Source: Pedobacter polaris (GTDB lineage: Bacteria; Bacteroidota; Bacteroidia; Sphingobacteriales; Sphingobacteriaceae). From it: a DNA stretch of 64,000 nt. The stretch's first letter is position 1, and each line of letters starts with the position of its first letter. The notes under the pieces were generated by a model. That model searched no databases. It had not been told where the DNA came from and worked only from the letters and a program-made list of their open reading frames with translations. Made by a program: the position numbers and the translations under genes. This document shows, piece by piece, positions 18,664-26,492 of the stretch. The DNA is taken from the NCBI RefSeq assembly GCF_005116505.1, contig NZ_SWBR01000002.1, positions 372,314-436,313 of the forward strand, given 5' to 3'.

Positions 18664-20067
18664 AGCAGGACGGCAAGGTGTTTAGTAGTGGTTATCTTCT
18701 ACTTATTTTCTATTAATATAGTTTCTGCCCAAAGTGGAAACACAGATAACCAATATAGAAAGCCACTACTACAAGTACTTAAGGATATTGAAACCCGCTT
18801 TGGCGTTAAAATCAAATATTCAGATCCACAGGTAAAAGATAAATGGGTTAATTATGCCGATTGGCGTTTTAGAACAAATGTCGATCAAACTTTAGACAAT
18901 GTCCTTAAACCTTTGGATATGAAGGTGAACAAAGAAAAAGACAAAGTTTATAAACTAAAAGAATATGAATATAATCGTTGGGACGTAAAAGATGGTTGGG
19001 CTTATCTAGATACTTTAGCCACCAAATATAACGATGTAGCAAGTTGGGAAAAGCGTAAGGCATTAATCAAACCTCAATTGTACGAGGCTTTATTATTATC
19101 TCCCTTGCCTGCAAAACCAAACTCAAAACCAATCATTACTCCTAAAAGAGTTTTTGATGGTTACACCATAGAAAATATTGCTATTGAGATTATGCCAGGT
19201 TTATATATCAATGGTTCATTGTACAAACCATTAAACTATAAAGGTAAAATCCCTGTGGTCTTAAGTCCAGACGGGCATTGGGAAAAACAACGTTTCCGTG
19301 CCGATTGCCAAACTAGGTGTGCTATGATTGCCAAAATGGGGGCAATGGCTTTTAGCTACGATCTCTTTGCTTGGGGCGAATCAATGCTTCAATTTAAATA
19401 TGAAGACCATAGAAGAAGTTTAGCACAAACTGTTCAAACTTTGGGAGGCATTAGAATTTTAGACTATTTCACTTCCTTAAAAGAAACAGATACAGCTAGA
19501 ATAGGCATTAGTGGGGGCTCTGGAGCAGGTAGCCATTCTATTTTAATGACTGCAATGGATGCAAGGATCAAATTAAGTGCACCCGTTGTAGCGATGTCTT
19601 CTTATTTTTATGGTGGCTGCCCTTGTGAAAGCGGAATGCCCATTCATTTTTGTGCTGGCGGAACAAATAATGTAGAACTAGCAGCTATGGCAGCTCCAAG
19701 ACCTCAATTAATCGTTTCTGATGGTGGAGATTGGACAGCAGAAACTCCTCAACACGATTTTCCTTATCTGCAAAAAATGTATGGTTATTATGGATTGAGT
19801 AACAAGGTTGAAAATGTTCATTTCCCTACTGAAAAACATGATTTTGGAGTAAATAAGCGTACTGCTTTATATGATTTTTTAATTAAAAATTTTAAGCTAA
19901 ATGCTACTGCTGTTAAAGATAAAACAGGTAAATACGATGAAAGTAAAGTGACCATCGAACCAGAAACTGCTTTATATGTATTTGGTGATAAAGGGCAAAA
20001 TTTACCGAAAAATGCTATAATAGGTTTCGAAAGCCTGAAGAAATTATTTCCAAATTTTAAAGATTAA
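18637..20067 (+). CDS. STN-like domain fused to alpha/beta-hydrolase esterase
   Basis: Secreted esterase, about 476 residues from ATG 18637 (or 469 from ATG 18658; the open frame itself begins at GTG 18505). After the signal peptide (VVVIFYLFSINIVSAQ) comes a roughly 70-residue segment, PLLQVLKDIETRFGVKIKYSD ... TLDNVLKPLDMKVNKEKDKVYKL, that reads like an STN (secretin/TonB short N-terminal) domain. The catalytic domain has nucleophile Ser in GISGGSGAG, a likely Asp in SDGGDWT and a His in TEKHDFGVN, as in acetylxylan-esterase-like hydrolases. Its substrate is probably an acetylated or methylated pectin sugar. Both starts lie inside a family A repeat, so the repeat supplies the initiation codon. 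Confidence 0.7.
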   Translation: MKNRKLAMTSRTARCLVVVIFYLFSINIVSAQSGNTDNQYRKPLLQVLKDIETRFGVKIKYSDPQVKDKWVNYADWRFRTNVDQTLDNVLKPLDMKVNKEKDKVYKLKEYEYNRWDVKDGWAYLDTLATKYNDVASWEKRKALIKPQLYEALLLSPLPAKPNSKPIITPKRVFDGYTIENIAIEIMPGLYINGSLYKPLNYKGKIPVVLSPDGHWEKQRFRADCQTRCAMIAKMGAMAFSYDLFAWGESMLQFKYEDHRRSLAQTVQTLGGIRILDYFTSLKETDTARIGISGGSGAGSHSILMTAMDARIKLSAPVVAMSSYFYGGCPCESGMPIHFCAGGTNNVELAAMAAPRPQLIVSDGGDWTAETPQHDFPYLQKMYGYYGLSNKVENVHFPTEKHDFGVNKRTALYDFLIKNFKLNATAVKDKTGKYDESKVTIEPETALYVFGDKGQNLPKNAIIGFESLKKLFPNFKD

Positions 20068-20068
20068 G

Positions 20069-20965
20069 ATGCAAACGCAAGATAGAAGAACATTTATAAA
20101 TTCATTGGCTTTGTTAACAGGAAGCTTAATGTTACCAAGTGGATTTCTATTTGCAGCAACAAAAAAATCAAAGTATAAGATTGCAGTAATTGATTTGATG
20201 ATTTTAAAGCGTCAAAAATTAAGTGCTTTGCAATTGGCAAAGGAAATTGGAGCCGATGGTTTGGAGATTGATATGGGAGGTTTGGGAGATAGAGAAACCT
20301 TTGACAATAAGTTAGCTGATCCGATAATTAGACAACAATATTTAGATAAAGCTAAAGAATTGAACTTAGAGATTTGCGCTTTAGCCATGACCGGTTTTTA
20401 TGCCCAATCATTTGCTAAAAGACCAACATATTTAAAAATGATTCAAGATTGCTTGGATACAATGAAAGCAATGAATGTTAAAGTTGGCTTTTTGCCATTA
20501 GGTGTTCAGGGGGACTTGGTTAAAAACCCAGAATTACGTCAACCAATTGTTGATCGTTTGAAAATAGTGGGGAAAATGGCTAAAAAAGCTGGGGTTGTTA
20601 TCGGTATTGAAACTTCCTTAGATGCAAAAGGCGAATTAGAGCTGCTAAAAGAAATTGACTCAAAAGCCATCAAAAGTTATTTCAATTTCTCTAATGCCAT
20701 TAAGAATGGAAGAGATTTACATCAAGAATTGAGGATTTTGGGTAGAAAAAATATCATACAAATTCACAGTACAAATGAAGATGGCGTTTGGCTAGAAAAT
20801 GACCCTAAAATTGATCTGATAAAAGTTAAAGAAACCTTAGATGACATGGGATGGTGTGGTTGGTTAGTAATAGAACGTTCAAGAGATGCAAAGCAACCAA
20901 CAAACGTAAAGTATAATTTTAGTGCAAATACAGCTTATTTAAAAAAGATATTTCAATCTAATTAA
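20069..20965 (+). CDS. sugar phosphate isomerase/epimerase-like TIM barrel, exported
   Basis: Xylose-isomerase-like TIM barrel (AP endonuclease family 2 type). The N-terminus DRRTFINSLALLTGSLML has a twin-arginine-like RRTF motif and a hydrophobic core ending GFLFAA, suggesting Tat export. Barrel motifs include LAKEIGADGLEIDMGG, VVIGIETSL, YFNFSNAI, IIQIHSTNEDG and WLVIERSRD; the Glu, Asn and His residues would be metal ligands. Such proteins act on free or keto sugars. A periplasmic one inside a glycan locus probably isomerises or epimerises a released sugar, but the substrate cannot be named. It starts one base after the previous stop and is followed one base later by the GH141-like gene. 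Confidence 0.65.
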   Translation: MQTQDRRTFINSLALLTGSLMLPSGFLFAATKKSKYKIAVIDLMILKRQKLSALQLAKEIGADGLEIDMGGLGDRETFDNKLADPIIRQQYLDKAKELNLEICALAMTGFYAQSFAKRPTYLKMIQDCLDTMKAMNVKVGFLPLGVQGDLVKNPELRQPIVDRLKIVGKMAKKAGVVIGIETSLDAKGELELLKEIDSKAIKSYFNFSNAIKNGRDLHQELRILGRKNIIQIHSTNEDGVWLENDPKIDLIKVKETLDDMGWCGWLVIERSRDAKQPTNVKYNFSANTAYLKKIFQSN

Positions 20966-20966
20966 A

Positions 20967-23486
20967 ATGAACAGAAAAGGCTTTTTTTATTTGTTTTTAC
21001 TTTTTAACGTTACAATAACGGTTATTAATGTTGATGCAGCTGATATTTATGTCTCATTAAAAGGTAATGATTTTAATTTAGGGACTAAAGAAAAACCTTT
21101 ATCAACCCTTCATTCTGCTTTACGAAAGGCAAGGGAATTACGTCGGCTAAATGACCCATCAATAAAAGGAGGAATTAAGATCATCCTAGAAAATGGTGTA
21201 TATAAATTAAATGAACCACTAATTGTTCACCCAGAAGATTCTGGAACAAAAGATAGTCCAACAGAAATTATTGCCGCTTCAAAGGGCAAGGTAGTTTTAA
21301 GCGGGGGGGTAGAATTAGTTGGTTGGAAAAAAGTGGTCGGAAATATCTCAGGACTCCCTAAAAATGCAATAGGAAATGTTTGGAGTGCAAATGTTCCTTC
21401 ACCAGCAGGCCAAACTTTAGTTTTTAGGCAACTTTGGCTAAATGCGAAAAAAGCAACCAAGGCCAGAGATAAAAATGGTGAAGAGATGAGTAGAATATTG
21501 TCTTGGGATTTCAAAAACCAGACTTGTAGAATTCCGCTCCTCAAGAATATACATCCTTCAACAATGGCTGGAATGGAAATGGTCATTCATCAATGGTGGG
21601 CAATAGCTAATTTGAGAATTAAATCTGCAAAAACCATTGGTAATGCTATTGAACTAACTTTTATGCAACCAGAAAGTAGAATTCAATCAGAACATCCTTG
21701 GCCAGCTCCTTGGATTTCTGAATCAGGAAACTCTGCTTTTTACCTTACCAATTCTATCCAGTTTTTAGATGAGCCAGGAGAATGGTATGAAGATTTATAT
21801 AACCATAAAGTTTATTATTGGCCTAAAAAAAATGAGCAAATGCAAAATGCAGATGCTGTAGTACCGCATTTAGAAACACTTTTAAAAATTGAAGGAACAA
21901 TAGACAATCCTGTAGTGTATGTTACTTTTAAAGGTATTTCATTTGAGCATTCTACTTGGTTACGTCCATCAAAAGAGGGACATGTGCCTCATCAAACTGG
22001 AATGTATATGCTAGACGCTTATAAACTAGAAATTCCAGGAACTCCTGATAAACAAAGTTTAGAAAACCAAGCTTGGGTTGGAAGACCAGCAGCAGCAGTA
22101 GAAGTAAGTTATGCCACTAATACTAATTTTGAAAACTGCAGGTTCGAACATCTAGCTTCAACGGGTTTAGATTATAAAAAAGGCACTAGAGATAATGTGG
22201 TAAAGGGAAATCTATTTAAAGATATTGGTGGTTCTGGAATTTTAGTAGGTACTTTTTCTGATGAGGCTGTTGAAGTTCATTTGCCCTATAAACCATCAGA
22301 TTTAAGAGAGGTTGCCACAGGTAATCGTATTGAAAACAATTTGATAACCGATGTTACTAATGAAGATTGGGGAGCAGTAGGTATTGGTGCAGGTTATGTG
22401 AGTGATTTGAAAATTTTGAATAATGAGATTAACGAGGTTTCTTATACAGGGATAAGTGTGGGTTGGGGATGGACAAAATCACAAAATGTGATGAAGAATA
22501 ATCTCATTAGCGAAAACAAAATCCATCATTATGGTAAAAGAATGTATGATGTTGCCGGAATTTATACACTTTCTGCACAGCCAGGTACACAGATTATCGG
22601 CAATGATATAGATTACATTTACGATGCTCCATATGCGCATTTACCAGATCATTGGTTTTATATTTATACCGATGAAGGTTCATCAGGTATTACGCTAAGA
22701 AACAATTGGACACCAGCAGAAAAATATCTTCAAAATGCAAATGGGCCCGACAATTTATGGGAAAACAATGGTCCTAAAGTAGCAGAAAGCATTAGGCAAA
22801 ATGCAGGCTTACAAAAGGAGTTTCATTATTTACTAAAAGATAATTCATCGCCATCACTAACTCAGAAAATTAAGAAAGCAGAAGACAAGCAAGCGCTTTT
22901 CGAACTTGTCTTTAAATCAGATGAACTGCCAAATACAAAAGAACTCACAACTTTTGCAAAAGAGAATAACCTTCTTCCATCATCATTTTTCAAATGGAAT
23001 AACAGGTTGATTATATATACTTCTAGTTTAAAGGTAGAAAGCCTAACACAAACACTAAAGAAGTTTAAAGCAAATGAGATTAAGCTTTACGATGATATGT
23101 TTTATGATTTCAATCGTAAAAAAATATGTGGGGTAGAACCAGCAAAGGAGTGGGATCATGTCATTTTATCTGCCAACTTGGTTGACGATCAAAAACTGCA
23201 AAAAGAATATTTAAACTATCATAAAACACAATTCGAAAAGTGGCCAGAACTTTCTAAGGGATTTTGTAATGCAGATTTTCAGCAGTTGGTTATTTTTAGA
23301 AATGGTAGACAATTAATGTTAATCATTAGCATTCCGAAAGGAGCAGATTTAGATAAATTAAATCCAAAAACAACCGAAAATAATCCTCGTGTAAATGAAT
23401 GGAATGCTTTAATGAAAAAATATCAAGAAGGAATAGAAGGAACGAAAAAAGATGAAGTTTGGGTTTTCTTTAAAAAGATAAATTAG
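20967..23486 (+). CDS. GH141-like beta-helix glycosidase fused to L-rhamnose mutarotase-like domain
   Basis: Exported 839-residue protein with a signal peptide ending NVDAA. Residues of about 25-620 form a right-handed beta-helix enzyme opening DIYVSLKGNDFNLGTKEKPL. Typical blocks are GVYKLNEPLIVHPEDSGT, VIHQWWAI, GPDNLWENNGP and repeated coils such as NRIENNLITDV. This is the architecture of GH141, whose characterised member BT1002 is an alpha-L-fucosidase acting on rhamnogalacturonan II; other GH141 members are xylanases. Residues of about 725-839 look like a ferredoxin-like L-rhamnose mutarotase domain (PF05336 type): LQKEYLNYHKTQFEKWPEL, FQQLVIFRNGRQLMLI and NPRVNEWNALMKKYQ. An intervening segment (about 640-725) looks like a second, degenerate copy of similar fold. 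The joining of glycosidase and mutarotase is the unusual point. Confidence 0.65.
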   Translation: MNRKGFFYLFLLFNVTITVINVDAADIYVSLKGNDFNLGTKEKPLSTLHSALRKARELRRLNDPSIKGGIKIILENGVYKLNEPLIVHPEDSGTKDSPTEIIAASKGKVVLSGGVELVGWKKVVGNISGLPKNAIGNVWSANVPSPAGQTLVFRQLWLNAKKATKARDKNGEEMSRILSWDFKNQTCRIPLLKNIHPSTMAGMEMVIHQWWAIANLRIKSAKTIGNAIELTFMQPESRIQSEHPWPAPWISESGNSAFYLTNSIQFLDEPGEWYEDLYNHKVYYWPKKNEQMQNADAVVPHLETLLKIEGTIDNPVVYVTFKGISFEHSTWLRPSKEGHVPHQTGMYMLDAYKLEIPGTPDKQSLENQAWVGRPAAAVEVSYATNTNFENCRFEHLASTGLDYKKGTRDNVVKGNLFKDIGGSGILVGTFSDEAVEVHLPYKPSDLREVATGNRIENNLITDVTNEDWGAVGIGAGYVSDLKILNNEINEVSYTGISVGWGWTKSQNVMKNNLISENKIHHYGKRMYDVAGIYTLSAQPGTQIIGNDIDYIYDAPYAHLPDHWFYIYTDEGSSGITLRNNWTPAEKYLQNANGPDNLWENNGPKVAESIRQNAGLQKEFHYLLKDNSSPSLTQKIKKAEDKQALFELVFKSDELPNTKELTTFAKENNLLPSSFFKWNNRLIIYTSSLKVESLTQTLKKFKANEIKLYDDMFYDFNRKKICGVEPAKEWDHVILSANLVDDQKLQKEYLNYHKTQFEKWPELSKGFCNADFQQLVIFRNGRQLMLIISIPKGADLDKLNPKTTENNPRVNEWNALMKKYQEGIEGTKKDEVWVFFKKIN

Positions 23487-23496
23487 GCAGTATGTT

Positions 23497-23525
23497 GTCC
23501 CCCTTTGGAGGGGGTTGGGGGGAGG
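23497..23525. repeat. GC-rich inverted repeat (family I)
   Basis: tccccctttggagggggttg followed by a G-run forms a short CCCCC/GGGGG hairpin between the GH141-like gene and the oxidoreductase. A relative is at 42921. Confidence 0.55.
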
Positions 23526-23553
23526 AAATAAAAAATATTAATAATTATAACTA

Positions 23554-24639
23554 ATGTTAAAACTAGGGATTTTAGGTTTAGGGGAAGGTAGAAGTACAAT
23601 TTCAGCAGCATTGGCAAGCTCAGCATATGAGCTGATTACAATCTGTGATGCTAATGAAGAAATCTGCAGACTCAGAGCTAAGGAGTTCGATTTTCATCAT
23701 TATACTACCAATTATCAGCAGATGTTAGATGATAAAAACATTGATGTAATCGCTATTTACACACCCGATCATTTACATGCTGAACACATTAAACAAGCTT
23801 TGCTTCACGGTAAGCACGTTGTTTGTACCAAACCTTTTATTGATGATTTAGCTAAGGCTAACGAACTGTTGGTACTTGGTAACCAATCTGGAAAGAAAGT
23901 TTTCGTTGGACAAAGTTCTCGTTTTTTTGAACCTGCAAAACGCCAGAGAAAAGATTTTGAAGAGGGCTTAATTGGAGAACTAATTACCATAGAAGCGCAA
24001 TATCATGCTGATCATCGTTGGTTTTTAGAAAAAGGTTGGTCGTTAAAACAATCATTTAAATGGTTGTATGGTGGCTTAAGTCATCCAACAGATTTTATTC
24101 GTTGGTACTTGCCAAATATTGAAGAGGTAATGGGTTATGGAATGTTAAGTAGCAATGGCAGCAAAGCAGGATTGAAAAATCAAGATACAATGCATTTCAT
24201 TTTTAAAGCTAAAGATGGAAGAATTGCTCGTGTAAGTGGTGCTTATACTGGTCCCACACAACCCGCAAGTAGAGATAGCGGAATGAGTACAATTTTAAGG
24301 TGTACTGAGGGAGCAAGCCAAGCAGATTACCACGAATTACGATATGCTGTTACAGATAAAAGTGGCGAGGAAAAAATCATTACTTGGGGTGATGCGACTT
24401 TAAAACATTATTTCCGTTTTGAAGGGCAAAGTCACCATGCTGGTGAGTACCAAAATTACCTAGAATACTTTGCTGATAGTATTAAAAACGATACAGTTGC
24501 TTACCCAGATTTAAAAGAAGGAATTGGTACAGTTGCTCTATTACAAGCAATGGACAGGTCCTTGGAAACTGGTTTGCCAGTAAAGATTGATGATATTTTA
24601 AAGGAATATAACATTTCGAAAGAGGAGATAGGACTATAG
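23554..24639 (+). CDS. Gfo/Idh/MocA-family oxidoreductase
   Basis: Cytoplasmic NAD(P)-dependent sugar oxidoreductase of 361 residues with no signal peptide. The Rossmann opening is MLKLGILGLGEGRS, a slightly altered GxGxxG. The EKP block appears as VVCTKPFIDD, keeping the Lys-Pro. YGGLSHPTDFIRWYLP holds a His in the position expected of the catalytic site. It lies between the GH141-like gene and a sodium symporter, so it probably processes the sugar imported by the symporter. It is distinct from the second family member at 41072. Confidence 0.75.
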   Translation: MLKLGILGLGEGRSTISAALASSAYELITICDANEEICRLRAKEFDFHHYTTNYQQMLDDKNIDVIAIYTPDHLHAEHIKQALLHGKHVVCTKPFIDDLAKANELLVLGNQSGKKVFVGQSSRFFEPAKRQRKDFEEGLIGELITIEAQYHADHRWFLEKGWSLKQSFKWLYGGLSHPTDFIRWYLPNIEEVMGYGMLSSNGSKAGLKNQDTMHFIFKAKDGRIARVSGAYTGPTQPASRDSGMSTILRCTEGASQADYHELRYAVTDKSGEEKIITWGDATLKHYFRFEGQSHHAGEYQNYLEYFADSIKNDTVAYPDLKEGIGTVALLQAMDRSLETGLPVKIDDILKEYNISKEEIGL

Positions 24640-24645
24640 TAAGTT

Positions 24646-24730
24646 CGTCATTGCGAGTCCCGATTTTTCATCGGGCGAAGCAATCTTTTTAGCAGGAAAG
24701 ATTGCTTTGTCGCTCCTCCTCGCAATGACG
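24646..24730. repeat. complete family A palindromic repeat
   Basis: cgtcattgcgag at 24646 and ctcgcaatgacg ending at 24730 are the outer arms. gaagcaatc and agattgctt form the inner arms, and the stem tcccgatttttcatcggg lies between. The remaining about 110 bases before the symporter contain aatctgtgtaatcaaat-type repeat debris. Confidence 0.85.
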
Positions 24731-24840
24731 AAAAGAATAAATGATTTGATTGGTGAGGACACCAACCAAGGAACCAAGTCGAAATGACAAAGTGTAAACT
24801 AAATCGTGAAATCAAATAAATCTGTGTAATCAAATATAAT

Positions 24841-26430
24841 ATGAACAACATTGTAGAACGTTTAACGGCTTTAGATTACATCATTGTAGTTGCTTACCTC
24901 GTTATTTTAGTTATCATAGGTTATCGAGCTAGTTTTTCTAAAAAGAAGAATGCAGATGAGAACTTATTTCTAGCCGATAAATCTTTAAATTGGAGTAGCA
25001 TTGGATTCAACATGTGGGGTACTAATGTTGGCCCCTCTATGTTAGTTGCATTTGCAAGCATCGGCTATGCCACAGGTATTGTTGCCGTAAATTTCGAGTG
25101 GTATGCTTTTATTTTCCTATTTCTATTGGCAATTGTTTTTGCACCTAAGTATTTAGCGGCAAATGTGAGTACAATGCCAGAGTTTATGGGAAACAGATAT
25201 GGAGATTCTACTCAAAATATTTTAGCTTGGTATGCATTAATCAAAATCTTAATTTCTTGGTTATCACTTGGTTTGTTTGCTGGTGGCGTTTTAGTTCGGC
25301 AAATTTTAGGGATCCCTATGTGGCAATCTGTTACTGTATTGGTCGCTTTTGCTGGCTTGTTTGCCTTTTTTGGTGGATTGAAGGCCATTGCCAAAGTGAA
25401 TGTTTTTCAAATGATTTTACTGATTTGCGTTTCACTAGCCCTAACTTATTTAGGCTTAGAAAAAGTTGGCGGAATTGCAGCTTTATATGAACGTACGCCA
25501 AAACATTTTTGGAATTTAGCGCAACCAGCAAGCGATCCTCAATATCCTTGGTATGCTATTTTATTAGGTTATCCAGTTTCTGCAGTAGCATTTTTCTGTA
25601 CAGACCAATCAATGGTGCAATCTGTTTTAGGGGCAAAAAACTTAGAACAAGGGCAATTAGGCGTAAGTTTTATTGGTTGGCTTAAAATATTATCGTTGCC
25701 ACTTTTTATCATTACAGGCATACTGTGTTATGTTTTGTATCCAGGTCTAGAAAATCCTGATATGGCTTACATGACTATGGTAACCAACTTATTTCCCCCC
25801 GGAATGAACGGATTAGTTATAGTTGTGCTTATTGCTGTTTTGGTTGGTACTATAGGCTCTTGCTTAAATTCTTTAAGTACCGTTTTTACTATGGATGTGT
25901 ATGTGAAAAAGATTAATCCCAAAGCAACCAATAAAGAAATCATTAAGGTTGGTAGATTAACGGTTATTGCAGGGTGTATTTTTGCCATTTTAGTGGCTTT
26001 AGCAATAGATAATATCAAAGGTCTTAAATTATTCGATGTGTTTCAAGCCGTGCTAGGTTTTATCGCTCCACCATTATCAGTTGTGTTTTTGTCTACTGTC
26101 ATTTGGAAAAGAACAACAAAGAAAGCCGTTAATTTCACACTTTCAATTGGCTCAGCCATCAGTTTGGGCATTGGTGTTTGTTACCTGTGGGTATTTCCTT
26201 CTTCAAAGTATGATTTTTGGCCACATTATATGGTTTTGTCTTTCCTAATCTTTGCTTTTCTAACTGTATTAGCTGTTGTTATTTCTCTTGCAGATACTTC
26301 ACCATCAGTTTATAAAATAAATGAAATACACCAAGCAAATATTGAGAAACCTACGCGTAGGGTTTGGATTTCTTTTGGAGCCTTGGCAATAATAATGGTA
26401 GCACTTTACATTTTCTTTAACGGACATTAA
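24841..26430 (+). CDS. SSS-family sodium/solute symporter
   Basis: Inner-membrane sodium-coupled sugar transporter of 529 residues with about 13-14 hydrophobic segments. Motifs include FLADKSLNWSSIGFNMWGTN and a final helix before HQANIEKPTRRVW, all typical of SGLT-like proteins. SMVQSVLGAKNLEQGQLG and VGTIGSCLNSLSTVFTMDVY match conserved segments around helices 6-9. Probably imports a sugar released by the secreted enzymes. It follows a Gfo/Idh oxidoreductase, which may act on its cargo. Confidence 0.85.
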   Translation: MNNIVERLTALDYIIVVAYLVILVIIGYRASFSKKKNADENLFLADKSLNWSSIGFNMWGTNVGPSMLVAFASIGYATGIVAVNFEWYAFIFLFLLAIVFAPKYLAANVSTMPEFMGNRYGDSTQNILAWYALIKILISWLSLGLFAGGVLVRQILGIPMWQSVTVLVAFAGLFAFFGGLKAIAKVNVFQMILLICVSLALTYLGLEKVGGIAALYERTPKHFWNLAQPASDPQYPWYAILLGYPVSAVAFFCTDQSMVQSVLGAKNLEQGQLGVSFIGWLKILSLPLFIITGILCYVLYPGLENPDMAYMTMVTNLFPPGMNGLVIVVLIAVLVGTIGSCLNSLSTVFTMDVYVKKINPKATNKEIIKVGRLTVIAGCIFAILVALAIDNIKGLKLFDVFQAVLGFIAPPLSVVFLSTVIWKRTTKKAVNFTLSIGSAISLGIGVCYLWVFPSSKYDFWPHYMVLSFLIFAFLTVLAVVISLADTSPSVYKINEIHQANIEKPTRRVWISFGALAIIMVALYIFFNGH

Positions 26431-26437
26431 AACATCT

Positions 26438-26464
26438 CGTCATTGCGAGGCACGAAGCAATCTT
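26438..26464. repeat. short family A repeat copy
   Basis: cgtcattgcgaggcacgaag followed by caatctt is a minimal left-arm copy in the gap before the GH78 gene. Confidence 0.6.
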
Positions 26465-26492
26465 AAGCGGTTTATATATTAAAAAAAATAAT

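Noticed and set aside
21227..21586. Minus-strand open frame of 119 codons inside the GH141-like gene
   Set aside because: Antisense shadow of a clear coding sequence, with no signal or motif.
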